Assembly: GCA_013399115.1 (NCBI GenBank)
Contig: VXAA01000158.1
Coordinates: 707,429 to 771,428 of the forward strand
DNA length: 64,000 nt
From: Anseranas semipalmata
Lineage: Eukaryota; Chordata; Aves; Anseriformes; Anseranatidae
Reading direction: 5' to 3'
A program made the position numbers and the translations under genes. This document shows, piece after piece, positions 11,841-26,500 of the stretch (its first letter is position 1; the number at the start of each line of letters is the position of its first letter). The notes beneath the pieces were generated by a model. The model saw nothing but the letters and a program-made list of their open reading frames with translations. It searched no databases and was not told the DNA's origin.

Positions 11841-14800
11841 GTAACTATGGAAAGTCTTGTCTGGGACGTAGCAGTACTGACCGAGTCTTAGATGTGCAGA
11901 ACCAACACAAAATCAGTACATATGGCACAGCTTTTGTGAAGGAAGTAGCTCTTCCAGTGTGCTGCAACAACAGAACTTATATTACCTGCAGTGGTTTTAA
12001 TAAAATTTTAATGTTGCAGTTCCCATTGGCCTCTTACACCACAATGACATCCTCCTCCATTTGGCTACTGGCATGCTGCTGCTTGCTTTTCTGCACCAGT
12101 TCAGGGCATTCCCCTGCAGTGCCTCAGACAGCCTTAGAACTGTCTATAGTCTCCACAGTTCTTTGTCACTTAATCTTGTCAATGGGTGACATGGTTCTGC
12201 TTCAACTCATGTTCCTCTTGGGTAGTGCTTCAAGCTGGGTCACTGTTATATTTCAGTGTTTCCAAATGCGGGGTTTTGAAATCGTGTTGGCAACTATGTG
12301 CTCTGTGACAAACAGACCCCATCAAGACTTCATCTTGACTAAATTCTTCTCCTCCTGGATGTCTTCTCATAAGGTGCAGTTACCAAAAAAGCAGTATGTT
12401 AGCAGACTTAAATTACGTAAGAGAATCTTTATCTTTCTTTTGAAGAAATATGTTAATTTCCTTTAAGAGCTTTCAGTGTGCAGGAGTCATGGCTACTGAC
12501 CCTGATGCCAGGTGCAAGTTTTTTCCACAACCTCATATTCTCAAAGCCTCCTATGCATTTTGTTATTACTACATTTAAGATTTCCTTTCACTGTTTTGCA
12601 CTGAGACGTCTGACAGACATATGTCTCCTTTGTTACAATTGCAAGGAGAAAAGATGGGCTGAGTGTCCAAGAGCTAGAGGAAATATGAAAATGGGTTTAT
12701 ATGATGATCTGGGTGATTCCTAGATGCCAAGGGTGGACCACTGTGTCTGGAGCAGCATTTCCAGCCTGCCTGGGGAATCTTCTGAGGTCACAATGAGCTC
12801 ATTGATGCACTCTTTTCCCTTCTTTGTTATTATGGACAGGGAGGTGTGTTTTTTCTTCTGAGTGGTGGCTGAAAGGCTTCCTTGCTAAAGAGAAGTGTTT
12901 GGGTGAACAAACCTCCTCTCCAAAGAGACTGCTCTCAAATAGGATGGAGCTATTTGCTGGACAGTCTGGCAGGACTGGACTCCAACAAAACCATGAAGAG
13001 AACTAACATGTGAACACCCACTCTCCCTTCTATGAAGCAGATGAGTCACTAGTCAGAGTTCTTGAGAATAGCTTATAGGCAAATTGCCCCCATCCTTTTG
13101 TGAGAGTGTCTTAAAGGAGAGGCCCTTCTGCCTTTGCCCCTCACACTCCTTCTCTCAAAGCCCTCACTTAGCCGTATGGTTTCTGTCCCCAGATTCCCCT
13201 ACCTACAATCTTCTTGCTGCCCCTCTGAGCAGGAGCAGGAGGTCTTCCTTTCATCTGCATCCAAGGGGCTCTGGGTGGGCAGCAGTGGCTGCTCAGGAAA
13301 GGACTATAAGCTGGCTTGTGCCTGTGAGGAGGCCGGAGCTGGCCATGGGGTCTGGCTGAGACTTCTTCTAATTGCTGACATTGAGCTGATGTTATTCTTG
13401 GCTTGGGGCAGAGCCATTACTCAGGAGTTTCTGTTAAAGTGATTCTTTGTTAAACCTCCACTCACCCCCACAAGATCCCCCTCACTGCTCTCCCTCCCTT
13501 CTCTCTCTGAGCCAAGCAGTTCAGAGTTGCAGTATTGAGGCCATTGCTTTACTGCAGGGCTCAGGCTGCTCTGAAGTTGCTATTAATGAAGAAAGGGATT
13601 TGCTGAGCATGGGGGCTCTCAGACTTTCTGTAGTGTAAACTACATCTTAATAACATGATTGCCTCTTGGACACTTCCTCTCTCACTAGACTTTGTATGGA
13701 GCCAGCCAGACGTCCCCTTCCAGTCACAGTTGCACAGATGCTCTGATGCCCCTCCCAGTCATTGCATTACCCTCATCTTCATCTGTTACCCCCATCTCCC
13801 TCTCTGGTTTGCTGTTATTGACTTCTTCCTTCTCAGACTTTAGTCCTTTGACTTGACGTTTCCAGAACTGCCTTCTCTTTTCTGCTACTTGCACACTCCC
13901 TACCCTGCATCTCCTTCCTACTCGCACTGCTTTGGCTTCCATCCCACTTTTTCCTGCTGGCCATCAGCAGCACGGCTTCAACACATTTCCTAGTCAGTGT
14001 CACCTAAGCCACCTGTTTCTCATTGCCCACTCTCTCTGCTCTGTTCCTTCCCATGTAGTGAGATCTGTTCCATGCTTTGTTGTCTTGCTTGCTACATTCA
14101 AGTTTCTCAGCCATCTCTCGCCTTCTTTTTTTGTAGCCTTATCTTCACGTCCATGTTAAAGCATCCTTGTGTCAGTGGCATTGACCTCTCTTGTAGTAAA
14201 ATCATGTCAGGAAAGTACGAAAAGTGTTTCTAGTTTCCTTAATCAGAGTGGCAGCTACGGACACAGGAGAAGCCAGAAGGCAAGTCTCTCATTCTGAGCT
14301 CTGCATAGCTTAAGAACCTCAAAGTCAGCGCTTCTCCCTGCACCTCCTTCTTTGTTGTCTTTCATTTCTCATAGATTTCCCCTCTTTCTCATTTTCTATA
14401 GACTGCCATCCATAAAGGCCTTTTTCTGATATGGTATCATGTTTTTTTGCTACTCCCTCTTCCCAAGCAGCTTGACATGGGTGCTGGAAATGGGGAAAGC
14501 CTACTAATATTTCTGGAAGTAAGATGCGTGTAACTGGGACAGCTCAGAGTTTAGAATCAATTGGATCTTTTATAGGAAGCCCTCAGCAGTGCAGGAAGGA
14601 TTATAGTTTTCAGTCACATCACTAACAGACTGGTCTGGACACGATTAACTGTTGTTACTCTGATCTAGGAAAATTTATTGGACAAGATCAGCAGAAATTC
14701 TACATCTATTTGGAAATTGACTCTGCTTCTCCTAATATTTAAAGCACTGCAAGTGATGGAAGGGAGGGGGGTCTATCAGAACAATTTGGTGACTTTGTGC

Positions 14801-17800
14801 CACCGTCAGAGGCTGGCTGTGAGGGGGAAGGAATGGTAAAGAAGAAAACAAGGACTCAACCTCAGTCCATTTCAGGAACAGAAAACCATAGGAGACAGGT
14901 CTGTGGGCTCCAGAAGTTTGGATTCACCCTTTTTAGCGGATCTTGGATCTTTCCTAAATGATCTCAATTAGAATTAAGGGGCTATTTGGCCAGAGCACTG
15001 CTCTGGAGCGTGGGAGGCTATTGTTTTGGTCTTGGCTGCTGTTGGACAGTTACTGGATGATCCTTAGAAAATGACCTCCACCCTGTGTGGTCAGTTTCTC
15101 TGATTCACTCTGATCCCCTCTATGAAATGCTTCGCAGTTGTGAAAGCTTACTTCCATCAACAGAACAAATATATCCCAAAAAGGGAAAGGCTTGTTACTT
15201 GAAAGAGTGTCATGATCTCTCTGCTTTGGGAAATGCAGGCAGAACATCTCCAAACCATACATTTCATCTGATTGTTCAAGTTCTTGTTGGAAGGCACGCT
15301 AGCCATTTGTCAGTAGCTGAAGTGCATTTATTAACATATCTCAAGGTACATCCTGAGTATGGCATGACCATACAACATGATTAGTTGCCCATCTTTCCTT
15401 CTGTCTGTGACAAATGAACTAGTTGTATGTATATGGATAGTATGTGAACAAATAACAGAAGCACTGTGATTAATAACACAGGCAAATGCTTCTGCCTGTA
15501 TGTTAACCAGTTTGATATGTTGGAGATGAACTAGATGTGTTGGAAAGCAAAGAAGTTCCTAGCCAAGTACTTGTGTAACAGGAATACTCCCCACTGCTAT
15601 ACAGTGGATGTATCTGATCATGAGGGCTTACTGCGTATTTCTTTGTGGTAGCGCCCACTCTCGGTTGAGTGCTTTCCAGACACTTACGAATGATGATTTC
15701 TCCTCCAAGCGTTTTGCAATTTGCAGAAGTACTATGTAGGTGGATAAAGGAATAATAACCAACAATTTCCACTCGTTGTATGTGGAAGTTAGTTCACACA
15801 GTGTAGCATGGTGGAAATAAATCTTCAGTGCCAGAATAGGTATTTTGTTCCCTGGACAAAAAAGAAAAGCACCCGATTAACTGAATGAGAATCTAACAAA
15901 CAAATGGATAAAGCTCTGCAGTGACAGGGACCAGGAGCAGAGACAATACAAAGCCTGAGGAGAAAAAAATAGAAAGGGGCAGAATTTGAAAGTGGAGACA
16001 AGAAGCTTAAATCTGATACCAATAAAATCAAGGAAAAAAATTACAAAATCAAACCAAAAGACGAGAAAAACAGGTTTATAGCAGTATTTTTAATGTTTAG
16101 AGGAGACTTCATGTGACATGTTATGACCTAGATGTTAGTATCACTGCTGCAGTTGGCAAGGCAGTTAATATACCATCATTGTTTATTCTCTAATTGTTTC
16201 CTGTACTGGAAAGATGCCATTAGCTGTTAGGGAGGTTCCTCTTTCTCTGTGTGGCTATGTTCTGTCTGCTTAGCCTAGCATCTACTGGGTTTAGAGTTTT
16301 ATGCCAAACATTTCACATGGGAAAAAAGCTAAATTAAAACAAGAAAAGTTCAGTCATATAGTGGAATGATCCTCATCAGTCCTACTTATATCAAAAAAAG
16401 TCATGTTAAACAAGACATAAATCATGTTAATGAGTTGTGTGGTCAGTTATGAGCACATTTTGAATCAGAAGTTTAAGTAGATTTTATGCTATGAAACATT
16501 GGGCTAAATTCATCCTAAATAATTCTCCTCTTTCAATCATTTGTATCATTTGAAAGGTCACGGTATGTTCTCTGAAATATTCCTTATTTTGTGAAGTGCA
16601 GCAAGCATTTTTCCTTTCAACGTATCTGACTCTAAACTCCCTACCATTTATTTAGATCTTACTGGGATTGATGGATGTTTAACATAATATTCCTAATATT
16701 CCTAGAACTACATTATTCCTGCCTGAGGACACTGGGCCTCTTTGAATGCAGCCTTAAACATCATTAACTGTTTTCTGAACTATTATATATTGGACTGCTG
16801 TCAGATTTGCAGTCTCTCTTCCCCTTCAGTCTCTTGTTCGTTCTTGTTTTGCAGCTTTGTCCCTCAGACTATTTTCCCTCTAGATTTTTCTTATTTGAAT
16901 CTTGTGATACTGATGAGTCAAAGTCTCACTCTAAGCAAAGCAGAACAACTGTTCTGAAAGCAGTAGTCTGTGCTGATTTATACCAGCTGAAACTTTGTCC
17001 CCATGTTTCCAGTCCCATCACTATTATTAGAATTATGGTAACGCCCAGATGTATTAAGTATCTTTCCAATACAATGATATGGCCCAATCCTTGCCCCAGA
17101 GAGCTCCCAGTTTAAGAAGATAAACCATATACCAGAAGAGAGACAAAGGAGTAAGCACCAAATCAATTTATTTTAGTATATTTTAATACCTTTCTGAAGA
17201 ATTTACCAAGGAAGACTTGCTTCAGGACATTGTATGAATACCATGAATTTGCTCTACTTCTCCCAGTTTCTTGATGACCCTCTTACTGCAATTTAGCACT
17301 GTGGCAGTTAAACAATAGGGTCAAAACGTGCTATTATCTCCATTTTGTAAATTTTTAACTGATTGTTGTATCAAAACCGATTTAACTGAACATATTAATA
17401 TGTATTCAAAGGAATCTGCACTAAACAATTTATATAAATCCAAAGGTCATCCATGCCTTTGGATTCTCTATATTTTTGCAAAGTCATTGGAAATGCAGTT
17501 ATTTTTCTAAAAGTTTTTTTAACTAAATCCTCATCACTGTTTATTCCTTATCAACATCTTGGTTTCCAGAATTAGTGATTTGGAACCGGCTGCCTAGCTG
17601 CACAAGTCTTTGTGCAGTACACGTGCGTGTATATCTGTCAGTTCTCATATACTGCTGAGTCTCTCATCGCTTTCAGGCTTGCTGATTCAATTTAAACTGA
17701 CTGACTATGGTGTAAAAATCTCAGAGCTACGCTTCATACAAATTTAATGAAAATAAAGAGCTATGAATCTGGGAAGGAGACTCAGCTACTGTTTCCATTA

Positions 17801-20707
17801 AGGCAAAGCTGCAGCATCAGGCCACTCCTAATTATACAGCAGAAATCCACACAAGAATGCCTCAAACCCATGAAGGGAAACATAATTTGGGGCATACTTT
17901 ATATTACATACTGACCCAAGACAGATTCACGGGAAATGAGCTTCATTTGCTCCTCTGGTCACAGAACGAGCATGTTTTTGCTTGCAACATTTGTTCTGTT
18001 ACTGTGCTAGGGATGGGTGTTAGATACAGGGATGGTAAGTGCCAGGAACATTCTTTCTGTTTTTGAAGATCATTAATATATCTGCTTTTCTTCAAAGTAC
18101 TACAGTACCTCCCTGCTTTTAATCACGAGCAGCCCAAGCTCAGTTGCTACTGGCTAATACTCTTAGATGTGCATTGTCATTACTGACAAGCTGTACATGT
18201 TGAGATTTTCTAATTAAAAATGACTATTTTTGTACAGATAACTTTGTCTGTGGTGTGCACGTGTAAATGTGATGCGAGAAGAGGTGTGATCTAATGAGGC
18301 AAACAGGAGATCAGGGGTCAGGATCTTCTCTGAGCTCACAACCTAGCTTTTCATATTGCTTCAGTCCGTGGCTTGGGTAAATTCAAGTTCTCTGTCAGTG
18401 CCTAATGTTCTCCATGTGCACGACAGGGTTAATGCTGTCCTTTTCTGAATGGTCCTACCTCTCCAAAGAATTATGCTTTACGTGATTTTTAGCTAAAAAA
18501 ATCTGGTAGTGTTCTAAGTATTTTTCAGATTTGTAGCCCAAAGAACTTGTCAGGGGAGCAAATGTCTTCTCAGAATTAAATTAAATCTGCCAGCCTGGAA
18601 AGCATGGGTCCAAATTATTTACTTGCAGCACCAACAGTTGCAGGGTGCTACCTGCTTCAGGAATGCCTCTGTCAGGGTTTCTCTAGGCTTCTGCTCTCCC
18701 TAGGTCCTGAGCATTCAGGATCCTGAGTGATGAGGTGTGTCTCCCTCTTTTTGGATATCTCTGGAATCTCTTCCCAGCCCCTCCTTTGTGTGGTCAGGCT
18801 TTGCTCTCCCCAGCTGCCCCTTTTATTTGCACAGTAGCTTCTCCTGGTTTCCTGTCCTGTCCCTATGGAGTTCACAGCAGGGCAGCATGCTTTGTAGCTG
18901 AATCCAGAAGCCATCGTCCGTGTCAGCTTCCAGCCTCTCCATCCTTGCCTGGAAGGCAGCCAGAATCTCAGCACAGCACAGAGACAAAGGCCGTTTTGGA
19001 AGTCCATTATCCCCAAGAAAAACACCCATGACCTTTCTTTAGGCAGGTCTCAGCCCAGCTTTTGCTGATTAGACTTGATTAGAGCATCCATTCTTGCTGT
19101 TTCTTCAGGGTCACAGACTTCCCTGCCAATACATGTTAACACAGGGAAGGGGTTAAGTCTATGCTTTGCAGACACCAGGATCGTAATGATTTTAATAACA
19201 AGAAAAAGAACTTACAGGAAATAAGCATAATATAAAGCAGTGCACAGGGAAATGGCACCCCTGAATAAGAAGGGGGTGCAGTGACTTGAGGGTCTCCATC
19301 CCAACCCCATAATGCATGAGACTCTAAGATGCAACAGAGCGAACCAAGTTTCATACAGTTTGTTTTGTAGGGGTAGGTGGGGCGTGACTGCTATTTTCCA
19401 GACTTTTGCACTTACACCAGCTACTTATTTCAAAAGCTGAAAGCTGCAATCAAGGTAGAGCTTCAGGGGAGGGAGAGGCTAAGAAGGATTGGGAGCTCAA
19501 GGGGATCTTGTCAGTGAGCTCTAGTTAGGAAACAGGCCTGTTTTGGCTCCTGCACTTCCTTTTCTCCCTAGAGCTCTGCCTGTCAGAAACGCCTTCCCAC
19601 ACACCGCTGCCCTGCCATTTGCCAGAGAATTGCGGGGGAGAGGGGCTTTTCCTGTCTGGGTGCTGAGAGTCAGCCAGCCCTCAGACTGTGGTTTTCTGTG
19701 GAGCCTGGAGCCCACTCTCTGTGGCTTTGTTGTGTTTTTCACCAGAGAAGAAACTGAGGACAAACGCAGTGAAGTGCACTGCTCCCAGGGTCACGCTGAG
19801 GTGCCTGGCAATTGCTTAGCTATTCCCCTCATCTCCTATCACTGACTTCTAGCTGCCAAATTACACGGTTATGGTATTGCCTCTTTGACCTGGGAAACTG
19901 ACTAAGAAACTTCGAGGAAAGACAAGGTAGAACTCCCAGCAGGTTGCACCTTTCTAAAAAGAGCTGAGCAGTTTGCAGAGCTTGCACGGGGAACTGTTGC
20001 CCACTCCCTGCTGTGCCAGACCACTGTCCAGGTCTCTAGTGTCTCACACAATGCAGATTCTTTTGCTCCCTGTGTCAAATCTGCAACATACTTACCCTCC
20101 CACCTGCTTTAGGAATGAAATATTTTCTGTTCCTTGGTATTACTGGGGATTTCCATTTTGTTAGCTGTTGACTTGAAGTCCCCTTTTTCAGAGAAGGTAT
20201 CTTAGAGCTTTCCTGTTATTCCAAGCACCTAAAGGGTTGGACTGAAGAACTGGCATTGTAACATCTTCCTCATAGCCTTTTTTTTTTCTAGAACTTGGTC
20301 TCAATCCCAACTCCCAGACAAAGAATAGCTTACCAGGGTAACTGCAGAAAGTCAGTCAAAGCAATAAAAGCTTTATTTATTTGAGCCCACTGCATGATTA
20401 GATTTGGGATGTGACATCCTTGTTTTTTTCTTGCAGAATGGTATCACTATATGGCAGTAATAAGCCTTCCTAGAAGCTAGTACCAGCTTCCAGGGGTATA
20501 CAATTCAGCTCTGAAAACCACTTCACAGACTTGATCACTTATATCTTCTTTTTGTGCTTGGAACTGTCCCTGGAGCTCTGGGGGTTGCCTTCACCGGGCA
20601 GATATTCTCCCTCACAAAAATGTCACTCACTTCCATCAGCTCTCTCAGCAATATTCAGAGAGACAATCACCAATTACTATGATTTGGTTTTGTTTTGTTT
20701 TTACCAG
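11841..20707 (+). other. TTLL5: TTLL5 intron B-C
   Basis: An 8.9-kb intron. It contains a plus-strand open frame of 190 codons (11894-12466) just after the donor, with no recognisable domain. A markedly C/T-rich stretch runs at about 13080-14160 on the coding strand. The rest is AT-rich intronic sequence without a gene or repeat I can name. The acceptor at the far end is the T-rich tract before ttaccag. Confidence 0.75.
13080..14160 (+). other. C/T-rich intronic stretch
   Basis: For about a kilobase the plus strand is visibly enriched in pyrimidines, with many cct, ctc and ttc runs; the block around 13445-13515 is the strongest. Short open frames here reflect the low density of stop codons in pyrimidine-rich sequence rather than coding. 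It may be an old repeat or the strand bias of a transcribed intron. Confidence 0.5.
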
Positions 20708-20928
20708 GCTCTCTTTGCCAGCTACTCACAATCTAGTACCAGCCATATACCTACGCCAGCTGGCTCTGGTGCCCGCAAGACATCAAGTGCCACTTCTAGT
20801 ATCCAGAAGGCAGCCAGTTTGCACAAAGTGATGCCATCCCAGAGTATGCCTTCTCAGCTGGTTCCAAAGCCTCCAGCAAACCACAGACAGACAGTAGCCA
20901 GAAAGGCTGCAGCCCAGAGGATTTCCAA
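20708..20928 (+). CDS. TTLL5: TTLL5 coding exon C (Ser/Thr/Pro-rich C-terminal segment)
   Basis: A 221-base exon encodes Ala-Leu-Phe-Ala-Ser-Tyr-Ser-Gln followed by a serine-, threonine-, proline- and lysine-rich low-complexity segment, including IPTPAGSGARKTSSATSS and PSQSMPSQLVPKPPANHRQ. It ends in a basic stretch (Arg-Lys-Ala-Ala-Ala-Gln-Arg-Ile-Ser). This composition fits the disordered tail of TTLL5. The exon starts in phase 0 after ttaccag, matching the end of exon B. It ends two bases into a Lys codon at donor gtaagt, and the G of exon D completes it. The segment is probably in the receptor-interaction part of the protein; that placement is inference from its position near the C-terminus. 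Confidence 0.85.
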
Positions 20929-21149
20929 GTAAGTTTTATCTCTTTCCAGCTACAACAGGGAGTTGGCACTGGTTCCCCTCAGAAGGAATATGGGTGAAGA
21001 ACCTGTCTACATGTGACTCAGACATAGGTCTTTCAGGCTATGTTGTTCAAGATAAATCTCAGAACAGCTTGACCTGTGTGAACTGAAGTAGATGTACACT
21101 ATTGTGCATTTTCATGTTTTACAATGGTATGATAAGCAGGACTGCAAAG

Positions 21150-21265
21150 TCATACAAACATAAGGACATAAGAATTGTCAGATTGAATCAGAGAAGTGTC
21201 TGGTCCAGCCTGAGATTCAGTTACCTAAACACAGGTTGCTAGTGCAACTTCAGATGCCTAAGGCT
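21150..21265 (-). mobile_element. Decayed CR1-type 3' end fragment, minus orientation
   Basis: The plus strand reads 'acataagaattgtcagattgaatcagagaagtgtctggtccagcctgag'. This resembles the antisense of the common sauropsid LINE 3' end in which '...gggtcagaccaaaggtccatctagccc...' occurs. Decay is strong and the downstream limit is uncertain; the element may continue to about 21700. Confidence 0.5.
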
Positions 21266-23009
21266 ATTCTACCTGACCTCTAACTGCTGTTCCAGTTAAG
21301 CACAAGTCTTTTGTGTTGTATCTGCCAGTCCCATGCAGATGTCTCAAAAAACTTGAGAGTAGCACGTATGGTACTAGACAGCTGTGTTTAGGCACTTGAG
21401 TCACTTGCTTCATGTTTAATCTTTGATGGAGGCCAGAGTCTGGTGGGTCAGAAGAGGCTGCCAAAAAAAAACCCCAACAATATCCTTAACAAGCTAATCT
21501 GCCCTTGAGCCACGTTTTCCTTTAAACTTAACACATGAAGATTGACTTATGTCTCTAGGCACAAGTGTTTATTTCATGTAAATTGTTTATGTGTCTAATG
21601 TAATGATAGCTTTCCTCATTATCTGTAGAAATGCCTATCCTTCTTCTAACTTTTACCGAGCTTTTAGTTATAGTGCTTGCCATTCTAAGGTAGATGAATT
21701 TGTCATGTGTTATTTTTAAAAATAAAATAAAACACTCACCTTAAAATGTTGTTTACTGATTTTAAGTTTCCTTCCTTTCCATTTCTTGGTGTCTTTTCTT
21801 CTGTGTATTATGAGAATGTGAGCAAGGCTTCTGTTTTCTTCTTTTCTTGTTCTTTACCTTTCTTGTTAGCTCCCTTAGTTCTCTGTTTATCTCCTCTTGG
21901 TCTAAAGCAGTTCTATCATTTAAATCCTTTGGCAGGTTTTTCCTCATATATCCTCAGACATGTTTCATCCCTGAATACTAAAGGGCAAAAATTGCATTTG
22001 TAACTTCCTCCCTTATACTGTATGGCCAGAAGAGTTGTTAAGCTTTAAGAGCAGGTTCCTGTGAGGTTTCCTGATTCTTTGTTTCCTTCCTGGTTTAAAG
22101 AGAGGAGGCTTAATAAAAGATTACTGCTGAAAGACACTTTATGAAGATGCTGGGGCACTGTCAGTGTGTGGGGATCAAATCTGGAACTTTAAGGTATATT
22201 TAAGGAACTTGGACAGAACTACACTGGGGAAGCTTGTGTATTTCCTGCTTGTACTCTTGCTATTCTAAGAGTTAGCACATTAATCGAATTCCCCCAAACT
22301 ATCTAAGAAGAAAACAAAATGTCAGTAGACTTTGTCAACTCAGCAAATGCAGATGTGAGCATCAGGTCTGGCAGGTATACGCTGGTGGGTTTGCTATCTG
22401 ATGTCTTTTATGTTGGATAGCTCATGTTAGTACAGGTGACAGGCTGTGTCAGTGGGTTTCTCTGCCGGGCAACAGGGATGTGTATTTGAAGATGCCGGTG
22501 TGCTGTGCTCACTTGTTGGCAGAAGAAATGTTTATCCTTGTGAGATGGAATTGCAGCTCCTTGGACAGACTTTACTTTGCTGCATTTTTGTGGTTTCTGC
22601 TCTGTGACAGGCAGGAGTGTGGGAAAACCGGAAAAAGTTCAGCACCAAAAATGCACAGAAGGGGGAAAAAAAGCAAAAGATTCCTTCAGAATTTTAGAAA
22701 ACTGATCCAAGTATTGAAGGCTGCAAGGAGCCACTCCGGAAATACTTTCCAAGTTGCCTTTCAGACTCCAGTACGAGGCTTCGAACCCATTCTTGCCATT
22801 CATGGGATCTTGCAGTAACATTTTTTCACTTACATGGAAAACAGCAGTGCCCAGCTATATTTCCAGCATACTGAGAGCTAATAATTTAAAAACTGCTATG
22901 TCTCAGTCTAATTTAACCCATCCATTGTTGTCAGGAATAGACCAGAGGTGCATTGACAGAGAAGAGTTGATGGAGACGAGCCTCTGCCTCAAATGAATCC
23001 AGATTAGAG

Positions 23010-23530
23010 ATGAAAAAGATGTTTTGCGTGCTCCAGCCTGTTCTTTATATTCCCTGGTTATTCTGTGCAGAGTATTCTCAGACACTGTGTGTAGTCTGCT
23101 TTCGAATAACTCCAGTGGCAGAAACCCCACCATGTGCTATAGAAGGCTATTTAAGAATCTAAATAACCTTATTATTAGAAAGTTTCTCCTGATGTGCAAT
23201 CTAAATTTTTCCTTTGTTTCATGCTGTTGTACCTTGTTTCTCCTTCCTGAGCCACCCTCAACATTTTCCCTTGCAAATACTTTCCATCTTTTGAATATCC
23301 TTCTGCTTCTTGGAGTTTCCTAATGTTGTTTAGACTTGTTGAGGTTTTGTTAACCTCAGATAGTAGTTCCACCTGCCAACTCCTTAATTGTCTTGAATTT
23401 ACTGTATTTTCTTCAGTTTGTCAGAGTGCTTGCATTGTGGCACCCAGAATTGTACTTTTCCAGTGTGGGACTACTGTATCCTTAGGTTATGACATGGCAA
23501 ATATCCCTCTCCGTAACATCTAATCTAATT
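23010..23530 (-). mobile_element. Decayed CR1-type LINE fragment, minus orientation
   Basis: On the plus strand the words 'agaaagtttctcctgatgtgcaatctaaa', 'ttgtggcacccagaattgtac' and 'ccagtgtgggactac' appear in the order of an antisense CR1 body (antisense consensus: failure to align past indels, then 'gggcccaaaactgaacacagtactcgaggtgcggcctcacc'). There is no intact frame. Similarity may extend to about 23760. Confidence 0.7.
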
Positions 23531-26500
23531 TTGGCTTTTGGTTGCTTCATTTCACTGTAAGGTCATCTTTGATTTGCTGCTCGCTTTCAGCCCCCTAATT
23601 CTTGTTGGCTTTTTTCCTGACCTCTTTCCTCAAAGAATATCTCAGTGATATATATTATTTCCACAAGACTCACTGAAACTAATCTCATTCTGTTAAAGCT
23701 CTTGTGTCTCATTTTTTTCATATTTTTCAGTAAGCCAGACCTTATTTCTCTGTCTGTTCTTGCACCGCCTGGCTTTTGTTTAACAACTTAATAAAGATCT
23801 TCTTTTTCAAGTTGTTTGTAGAATTCCTCCAGAGACTGGACTGTGAAGACAAACTAAAATCAACTTTGTCTCTTTGACCTATCTCTTCTTTGCATGCATT
23901 ATCATTTCTCTCCTAGCCAGCACACGTGGCTTCCAGAAGAGGAGGAAAAGAATAAGTAGTAGAAAACTTGACTACAAACAGAGTGAGATGCTAAAGATGA
24001 ACATTACGGCTAATTCAAAAACAGTCTAGTAACTTGGACACTTCTCTGGTTAAAACATAAAGGAAAAAAGTAATGGAACAGCCAGACAATTCAGTTTTGT
24101 CTTTTCAGTTCCTGGCCTCTCTTGTTTTCTCAGTCTCTCAACTTGTAAAAGGTGGTAGATTGACTTTATAATGGATTGTGTCCAAAGCAGACTCCTTGCT
24201 TAAGCTAACAGAGTGGAAAACTGGGGCCCACATTAAGGTGTGGAAAAAGACTATACAGTAACTGGGAGAAATGGTTTACTATGTAGCTCTACTCATTGAG
24301 AAATGTAGACTCACGAAAGGGTCTCCTGGGACTCCATAGTTTTGATTAAATGTACTCAGATTACAAGTAGAAAGATAGTTTTTTGAACAGCTAACACAAC
24401 AAACTCTTTTTTCTTTCCAAGAGTCAGATTGGGTCCTTTTCACTGCTTGTGTTGCCACTGTTACTGGCATGTCTGTGAACCATGAAGAGACCTGCTGCTA
24501 ACTGACAGCAAAATTTTGAGACAGAGGTCACTGAAATAGTATTTGTAAACCATGGGATGAAGCAGATGTCCCTGGAAGCAGAATTTGGTGTATAGAACCT
24601 TCACGTTACAGATGACAGCATTCAAGGCAGGAAAATATATTAGCACAACTGTGAGAACCCAGAGTGAATTGGTGCAGGTGGTAGAAAGAAAATCTTTCTG
24701 ATTTTAGGAATGAATAAGTCACAATAAATACAGCTTTCTGCACTATCGTTCCTATAGTAACTTCTCAGAGACCTGCTCTCTAACTGTGACAGCATCAGGG
24801 AGGGCAAGGCTTGACAGTCTGTGAACAGAACTATTAGTTAAAGGAAAGATCTCAGAAAAATACAGCTGTCAATGTTAGACCACTGTATATAAAGAGAGGA
24901 AATGCCAGGTAGAGAAAAGGAGCATACAGTTTGAGATTTTATCTGGAAGAGAGCAAGCCCAAGAAGGTCACTGACTTTACCAGCAGTAGACTGAAACATC
25001 AAAAACTGTTGGAGATGTTGATGAACATGGCATAATTTCTTGTACTGAACTTCTCTGTAGATGTCATTCCCAACAACTCTACTCAGGAAGCCTTACAGAA
25101 CAAGTATTTCCTTTAAGTCCCAACACCACAGCGCATAATCTTTCTACCTTGTTCTTCTCTTGTATATCTGCTTTGCATGGTGCCAGCAGCAGAAGATCCA
25201 AAGTTCTGCTCTATTGTAACCAGTACAGAAATAGGGTAGAGGTGATGAATTTCTCTAGGGTTCAGGAAATCCATCCCACAGCTGGGTGGAGTCCTGACTA
25301 CAGTCGGATACAGCAGCAGCCAGCTGTTACAGGACAGGCTGGCCAAGGCTGGCAGATGTGCCAAAAGTAGAAGAATGGCCACAGAGCAAGCTCTGTAAAA
25401 CGCTATGGTTCTGGTTTGTATCATGTCTTGCCCATGTGTGCTTATTCGCAGGCATGTGTGAAGTGTCTCAAGTGAGCTTGGTTATATCACATATACAAGC
25501 TGAGTGCCCACCAAAAAGAGGACAAGCATCAGGGGAGCAAAGATGTAATTGTTACTGAGACCACTTTTACTTTTTTGCTACTGCTGTACTGAGGCATGCT
25601 TGTTTTTTTAGCTCCTGAGCATCTGGGTTAGTCAGGCTGCCTGACCCTTAGACATTTTTGGCAGCAAAAGCAGTGCATCTGAGAGACGTGTCTTGATTTA
25701 ACACCCTGACACAGCTGGGCTCACTGGGCCTGCAGCTCTTAGCCCTTGGCTAGCCTCAGATCATACACACAGATACACATGTGGAGATACCCTGGCCAAG
25801 AGCAACAGAGGAACAAGCCTCCCTGGCTCTGGCTCTTCACATCTGTTGCTGTCCTCTTGTCAAACCTGGGCTTTGTGCGATGTGAATTTGTTACTGTCAG
25901 TTCTGTCCCCCCTGGACCATTAGACACATTCACGGCATCCCAGGAATAGGTTGTTAAAGGTGTTCAAAATTCAGTCAAGAAAATATTTCTTTGTCACATG
26001 TAGAACAGGAGCATCCACCAAATTTGCAGTCCAAGGCTGGGCAGCTTAGAGGTGTTTTAGTGCCTGAATTAAGAAAGTCAATATCAATTTCAAGGAGGGC
26101 TTAGCTGTAAAAGAGAGAAAAAAGTCCAATGGCAGATATTTAAGTGGAGGGGACAGTGGAGAAAAGGCTGGGTTTGTTCATTTTAAAGAGGAAGAAATGC
26201 AGGATATAATAAAGGATTGCATTGCAGAAGTAGAAGCAAAACCGACACAGACATTGAAAGTAGGAAAATGAGAAAGGCAATGAGGTTTCAGACAACCCAA
26301 GGAGGAAAAAAATTGGAAAGGGATTAACTCAGTTTAATCAGTGAGTATGTTCTGGGACTGGAGCTCCTATCAGGATGGCCGAGAGAACTTGAGGGGTGAG
26401 CTTAGCATGGTGGGAGATCAAGGACATGGCTATATCTGAGAATGAGCTGTGTCAAGGTGACAGTTGAAACCGCAAGAATCAAGATGCAGTGTAGGTAGAA

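Noticed and set aside
11894..12466. A 190-codon plus-strand frame just after TTLL5 exon B
   Set aside because: It has no domain, no continuity with exon B (separate frame after the gtaact donor) and hydrophobic low-information composition; treated as chance intronic frame.
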